The notes beneath the pieces are model-generated. The model did no database searches. It saw only the letters and a list, made by a program, of their open reading frames with translations, and was not told where the DNA came from. A DNA stretch of 7,861 nucleotides, taken from contig PXSU01000150.1 of NCBI GenBank assembly GCA_003022745.1, positions 7,788 to 15,648 on the forward strand. Direction: 5' to 3'. Within the stretch, counting starts at the first letter, position 1, and each line of letters begins with the position of its first letter. This document shows positions 5,866 through 7,861 of this stretch, one piece after another. Made by a program: the position numbers and the translations under genes. This DNA comes from Halobacteriales archaeon SW_9_67_25. Lineage in GTDB: Archaea; Halobacteriota; Halobacteria; Halobacteriales; Haloarculaceae.

Positions 5866-6990
5866 CTACAGTTCGCCGAGTTTCCGGAGCAGTTGGCCGC
5901 GGTACTCCTCGTCGGCCTGGACGCCCTTGAGTTCGAGGACGTTGCGTTCGAGTTTGTCGAGCGCGACGCCGAAGGCGGCGTCGGCGCCGTAGCCCTCGCC
6001 GGAGCCGGCCGCCTGTCCCTTGTTGGTCCGGAGGCGTATCTGACACTGGATCAGCGGCGTCCCGCGGAGCTTCTCCTTGTGCTCGGTAAAGCGGACGTGG
6101 GCGTGCTGGACCTGCATCTCCCCGTACTTGTCCGCGACCTGCTCGATGCGCTGTCGGATCTCCTCGCGGGTGATCGTCTCCAGCAGCGCGATGTTGGTTA
6201 TCTGGACGTCCATGTGCTCCTCCTCGGTGAAAGTGAGCGCACGGAGGACGTCCGTCTTCGTGATGACGCCGGCGACGAGGCGGTCGTCCCCGTCGGGCGT
6301 GACGAGGAGGCCGTCGTAGTCGTCCTCGAGCATCCGCTCGACGGCCGCGCGGACGGTCTCGTCGTGGGTAGTAGTCTCGACGGGGCTGGTCATCACGTTC
6401 GAGACGGGGATATCGAGGATGCGGTCGGTATCGCCCGCGCGGTCGCCCCGGGTCGCCGTCTCCATGTCGCGGACGACCACCTCGACGATGTCGTGGGTGG
6501 TGACAATCCCCGAGAGCCGGCCGTCGTCGTCGAGCACGGGCAGGCGGAAGTGGTTGATCGCCTGGCCGATGTGGGTGTCCTCGGTCACCGTGACGACGTC
6601 CGCGGTGTAGATCTCCTCGACGTCCAGCGCGTCCAGGTGCTCCAGGACGGCTTCGAGGATGGCATCACCGGTGACGATACCCCACAGGCGGTCGGCCTCG
6701 AAGACCGGCGCGACCTTCGAGCCACCCTCGACGAGGACGCGCGCGACTTCGCGGACGCCGGCGGTCCGGTCGACCTTCGGCGCCGACCGGGTCAGCGCCC
6801 GCGCCTTGGCGTCGTCCTCGACGTGTGACTGCACCAGCTGGCGCTGCGTGATGATGCCCGCGTACTCGCTGTCCTCGGTGACAACAATTCCCTTCGGGTT
6901 CTTCCGCTCGAAGACCGACCGGACCTTTCCGAGGCGTTCGTCGGCGTCTACCTCGACGTAATCGCTGGTAGCAATGTCGGCGATATCCAT
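5866..6990 (-). CDS. four-CBS-domain protein fused to an HPF/RaiA-like ribosome-binding domain
   Basis: 374 aa from ATG 6990. Four CBS repeats occupy about 5-58, 65-118, 125-175 and 195-252 (VTGDAIL, VTTHDIV, ITKTDVL mark the repeat ends), i.e. two Bateman modules that typically bind adenine nucleotides. Residues about 260-355 (VQITNIALLETITREEI, KYGEMQVQHAHVRFTEHKEK, PLIQCQIRLRTNKG, AFGVALDKLERNV) have the beta-alpha-beta-beta-beta-alpha pattern of hibernation-promoting/RaiA proteins. Those block the small-subunit decoding centre during energy shortage. The obvious inference is a cytoplasmic factor whose ribosome binding responds to AMP, ADP or ATP. The third CBS repeat is about six residues shorter between its first helix and RLPVLDDD than the other three. 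The frame is open 40 codons further upstream, but that part is non-acidic and unlike the family. ATG 6990 has GGGAG about 8 nt upstream and a TATA-like element at 7023-7031. Confidence 0.88.
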   Translation of the reverse strand: MDIADIATSDYVEVDADERLGKVRSVFERKNPKGIVVTEDSEYAGIITQRQLVQSHVEDDAKARALTRSAPKVDRTAGVREVARVLVEGGSKVAPVFEADRLWGIVTGDAILEAVLEHLDALDVEEIYTADVVTVTEDTHIGQAINHFRLPVLDDDGRLSGIVTTHDIVEVVVRDMETATRGDRAGDTDRILDIPVSNVMTSPVETTTHDETVRAAVERMLEDDYDGLLVTPDGDDRLVAGVITKTDVLRALTFTEEEHMDVQITNIALLETITREEIRQRIEQVADKYGEMQVQHAHVRFTEHKEKLRGTPLIQCQIRLRTNKGQAAGSGEGYGADAAFGVALDKLERNVLELKGVQADEEYRGQLLRKLGEL

Positions 6991-7022
6991 CGTGGTCTCC
7001 CAGCCAGGGGGTTCGATGGCCG

Positions 7023-7031
7023 GCGTATTCA
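7023..7031 (-). promoter_or_regulatory. weak TATA-like element of the CBS-HPF gene
   Basis: Minus-strand TTGAATACG lies about 37 bp before ATG 6990, which would give a leader of roughly 10 nt. A purine-rich GGGAG within that leader could act as a ribosome-binding site. The match is weaker than at other genes in the window. Confidence 0.35.
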
Positions 7032-7090
7032 ATGTTGGTACGTCTTCCCAGACCCGGGGACGGGACCCCAATCCAAGCCGGGCCCGGGAC

Positions 7091-7097
7091 ATATACC
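7091..7097 (+). promoter_or_regulatory. TATA element of the lycopene-cyclase-domain pseudogene
   Basis: ATATACC, centred about 25 bp before GTG 7119, as expected for leaderless transcription. The promoter is well preserved although the reading frame is broken. Confidence 0.5.
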
Positions 7098-7118
7098 GCG
7101 CCGGTCCCAACGGCCGGC

Positions 7119-7300
7119 GTGCTCCCCGACATCACCGTCTTTGGCGCCTACACGTACCTCGTCACCGAACTCCTCTGGGGGACCGTCGCGCTCGCGCTGG
7201 TATCCTCGTCGTCCCGGCGATGGTGGTCGGTACGCACGAGACGCTGTGCAAACTCGATCGCGAGGGACACCTCGGCCCGCTCTCGACCGAGCGCGAGTGA
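7119..7300 (+). pseudogene. lycopene-cyclase-domain membrane protein, internally deleted
   Basis: From GTG 7119 the frame gives VLPDITVFGAYTYLVTELLW followed by GTVALAL, which resembles the first transmembrane segment of haloarchaeal short lycopene-cyclase-domain (CarR/CrtY-type) proteins. At about 7196-7203 the sequence passes into another frame reading ILVVPAMVVGTHETLCKLDR and ending at TGA 7298-7300. That looks like the last helix and tail of the same family. Relatives are about 100 aa or longer, whereas the two pieces sum to about 59. The middle helices with the conserved P-x-E-(E) motif are missing, and the deletion also shifts the frame. The full domain takes part in cyclising lycopene ends toward beta-carotene and retinal, although the function of short single-domain versions is unclear. 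It is divergent from the CBS-HPF gene. The family call is from recalled motifs. Confidence 0.65.
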
Positions 7301-7320
7301 CGACAGAAACCGGGTGCCGG

Positions 7321-7419
7321 TCAATCCTCGCCTTCGTCTGTCGCTCCACCACGGCGGCGGAGGGCGATCATTGCGATGGCGACGATAGCGACGACGGCGA
7401 TAAGTTTTGTTCGGCTCAT
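7321..7419 (-). CDS. 32-aa single-pass membrane microprotein
   Basis: ATG at 7417-7419 to TGA at 7321-7323 gives 32 residues. It has a short polar start (MSRTK), an uninterrupted hydrophobic helix at about 6-20 (LIAVVAIVAIAMIAL), a positive RRR stop-transfer cluster and an acidic tail (TDEGED). Charge distribution cannot settle orientation, since Arg flanks both sides. The main support is a clean TATA element (GTTATAC at 7444-7450) exactly 27 bp upstream of the ATG, the leaderless spacing used by other genes here, plus a codon pattern rich in GTC/ATC/GCC. I do not recognise a family. It converges on the lycopene-cyclase pseudogene with a 20 bp gap. Chance hydrophobicity in GC-rich DNA is the alternative. 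Confidence 0.62.
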   Translation of the reverse strand: MSRTKLIAVVAIVAIAMIALRRRGGATDEGED

Positions 7420-7443
7420 CGACGGAAAGTTCGCCGCGTTCGG

Positions 7444-7450
7444 GTATAAC
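7444..7450 (-). promoter_or_regulatory. TATA element of the 32-aa microprotein gene
   Basis: Minus-strand GTTATAC, centred 27-28 bp before ATG 7419. It is a close match to an archaeal TATA box inside GC-rich surroundings. Confidence 0.55.
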
Positions 7451-7517
7451 TGTATCGCTGCCTCTCAGGTGGAGTCCCCCCGCACGGCGTCCGACCGTCC
7501 GGCAGGTACACACCCAC

Positions 7518-7524
7518 GTTTATG
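7518..7524 (+). promoter_or_regulatory. TATA-like element of the downstream membrane-protein gene
   Basis: GTTTATG, centred about 29 bp before ATG 7550. Its own ATG (7522) is in a different frame and opens only a short run. With the minus-strand element at 7444-7450 it makes the 130-bp gap a divergent promoter region; nothing else recognisable lies in that gap. Confidence 0.5.
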
Positions 7525-7549
7525 AGGGGCCTCGCCCTTTCTCGGCACG

Positions 7550-7861
7550 ATGGGTGACCGCCGTTCCCGGTTGGCCTTCGAGGCCGGACTGTTCCGGCAC
7601 GACCCCGTCGAGTGGGTCCTCCTGACCGGCGACCGCATCCTCGTCAGCGTCCTCGAAATCCTCCTCCTCGCCGCCGTCATCGGTGCTGCCGTGGCCTCGG
7701 GGCTGGTGCCGCTGGTCGAGGAGACGCCCCTCCTCTTTGCGCTGTTCGCGCTCATCGGTGCGAACTTCACGCTCATCGCCATCGTCACCTCGCTCGGACA
7801 GTTCATCCTCAGCCAGCGCCTGGAATCCCCCGGCGAGATCCGCACCAAGATCGACGAGACC
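7550..7861 (+). CDS. two-TM membrane protein of unknown function (N-terminal part)
   Basis: The frame from ATG 7550 stays open to the window end: 104 codons, 3' end missing. It begins MGDRRSRLAFEAGLFRHDPV, an amphipathic cytoplasmic start. Hydrophobic segments follow at about 31-55 (LVSVLEILLLAAVIGAAVAS) and 60-87 (PLLFALFALIGANFTLIAIV). After the second comes SLGQFILSQRLESPGEIRTK, a likely cytoplasmic helix. It resembles conserved haloarchaeal membrane proteins without an assigned role, in which the LESPGEIR stretch precedes a soluble C-terminal part. The start is supported by the TATA-like element about 29 bp upstream and by the family-like N-terminus. No function can be assigned from this fragment. 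Confidence 0.8.
   Translation, partial: MGDRRSRLAFEAGLFRHDPVEWVLLTGDRILVSVLEILLLAAVIGAAVASGLVPLVEETPLLFALFALIGANFTLIAIVTSLGQFILSQRLESPGEIRTKIDET

Noticed and set aside
5893..6828. 311-codon open frame on the plus strand
   Set aside because: It lies entirely antisense to the CBS-HPF gene. Its Val/Leu/Asp/Arg-rich product is the mirror of that gene's codon pattern and lacks recognisable domains.
1..7861. tRNA, rRNA, CRISPR array, insertion sequence, origin
   Set aside because: No regularly spaced repeats, transposase motifs, cloverleaf-like sequence or rRNA-like conserved stretch were seen on either strand.

Overview
The window reads as a piece of a haloarchaeal (class Halobacteria) chromosome. 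Coding regions are GC-rich, the proteins are strongly acidic (many Asp and Glu), and the families are typical of that group. Most genes have an AT-rich TATA-like element about 25-29 bp upstream of the start codon, the spacing expected for leaderless archaeal transcripts. I used that spacing to choose several starts.

Layout. Positions 1-105 (+) hold the last 34 codons of what looks like a sugar-nucleotide epimerase. Positions 173-1345 (+) encode a membrane-anchored DHH/DHHA1 phosphoesterase. Converging on it is a more AT-rich insert on the minus strand: a RHH-like antitoxin (1858-2169) followed by a PIN-domain toxin (1357-1851), with an inverted repeat (2190-2217) over the TATA element that resembles an autoregulatory operator. 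About 236 bp beyond the operator hold no recognisable gene. Positions 2454-3279 (+) are a RimK-like ATP-grasp ligase broken by a small frameshifting deletion.

Four separately promoted genes follow on the minus strand, in coordinate order: an Hsp20 small heat-shock protein (3325-3729), a MOSC/mARC-like protein (3781-4551), a GAF-histidine kinase without an adjacent response regulator (4614-5774), and a fusion of four CBS domains to an HPF/RaiA-like ribosome-binding domain (5866-6990). Divergent from the last is a lycopene-cyclase-domain pseudogene (7119-7300) that has lost its middle. A 32-aa single-pass membrane protein on the minus strand (7321-7419) and the start of a two-TM membrane protein on the plus strand (7550 to the window end) finish the window.

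The genes do not form one pathway. Themes are stress and nucleotide signalling (DHH phosphoesterase, CBS-HPF, Hsp20, histidine kinase) plus a toxin-antitoxin insert. The most unusual points are: the CBS-HPF fusion as a possible nucleotide-sensing ribosome hibernation factor; the toxin lacking the usual first catalytic Asp of PIN domains; and internal deletions in three unrelated genes (ATP-grasp, lycopene cyclase, third CBS repeat), which suggest either local gene decay or an assembly problem.
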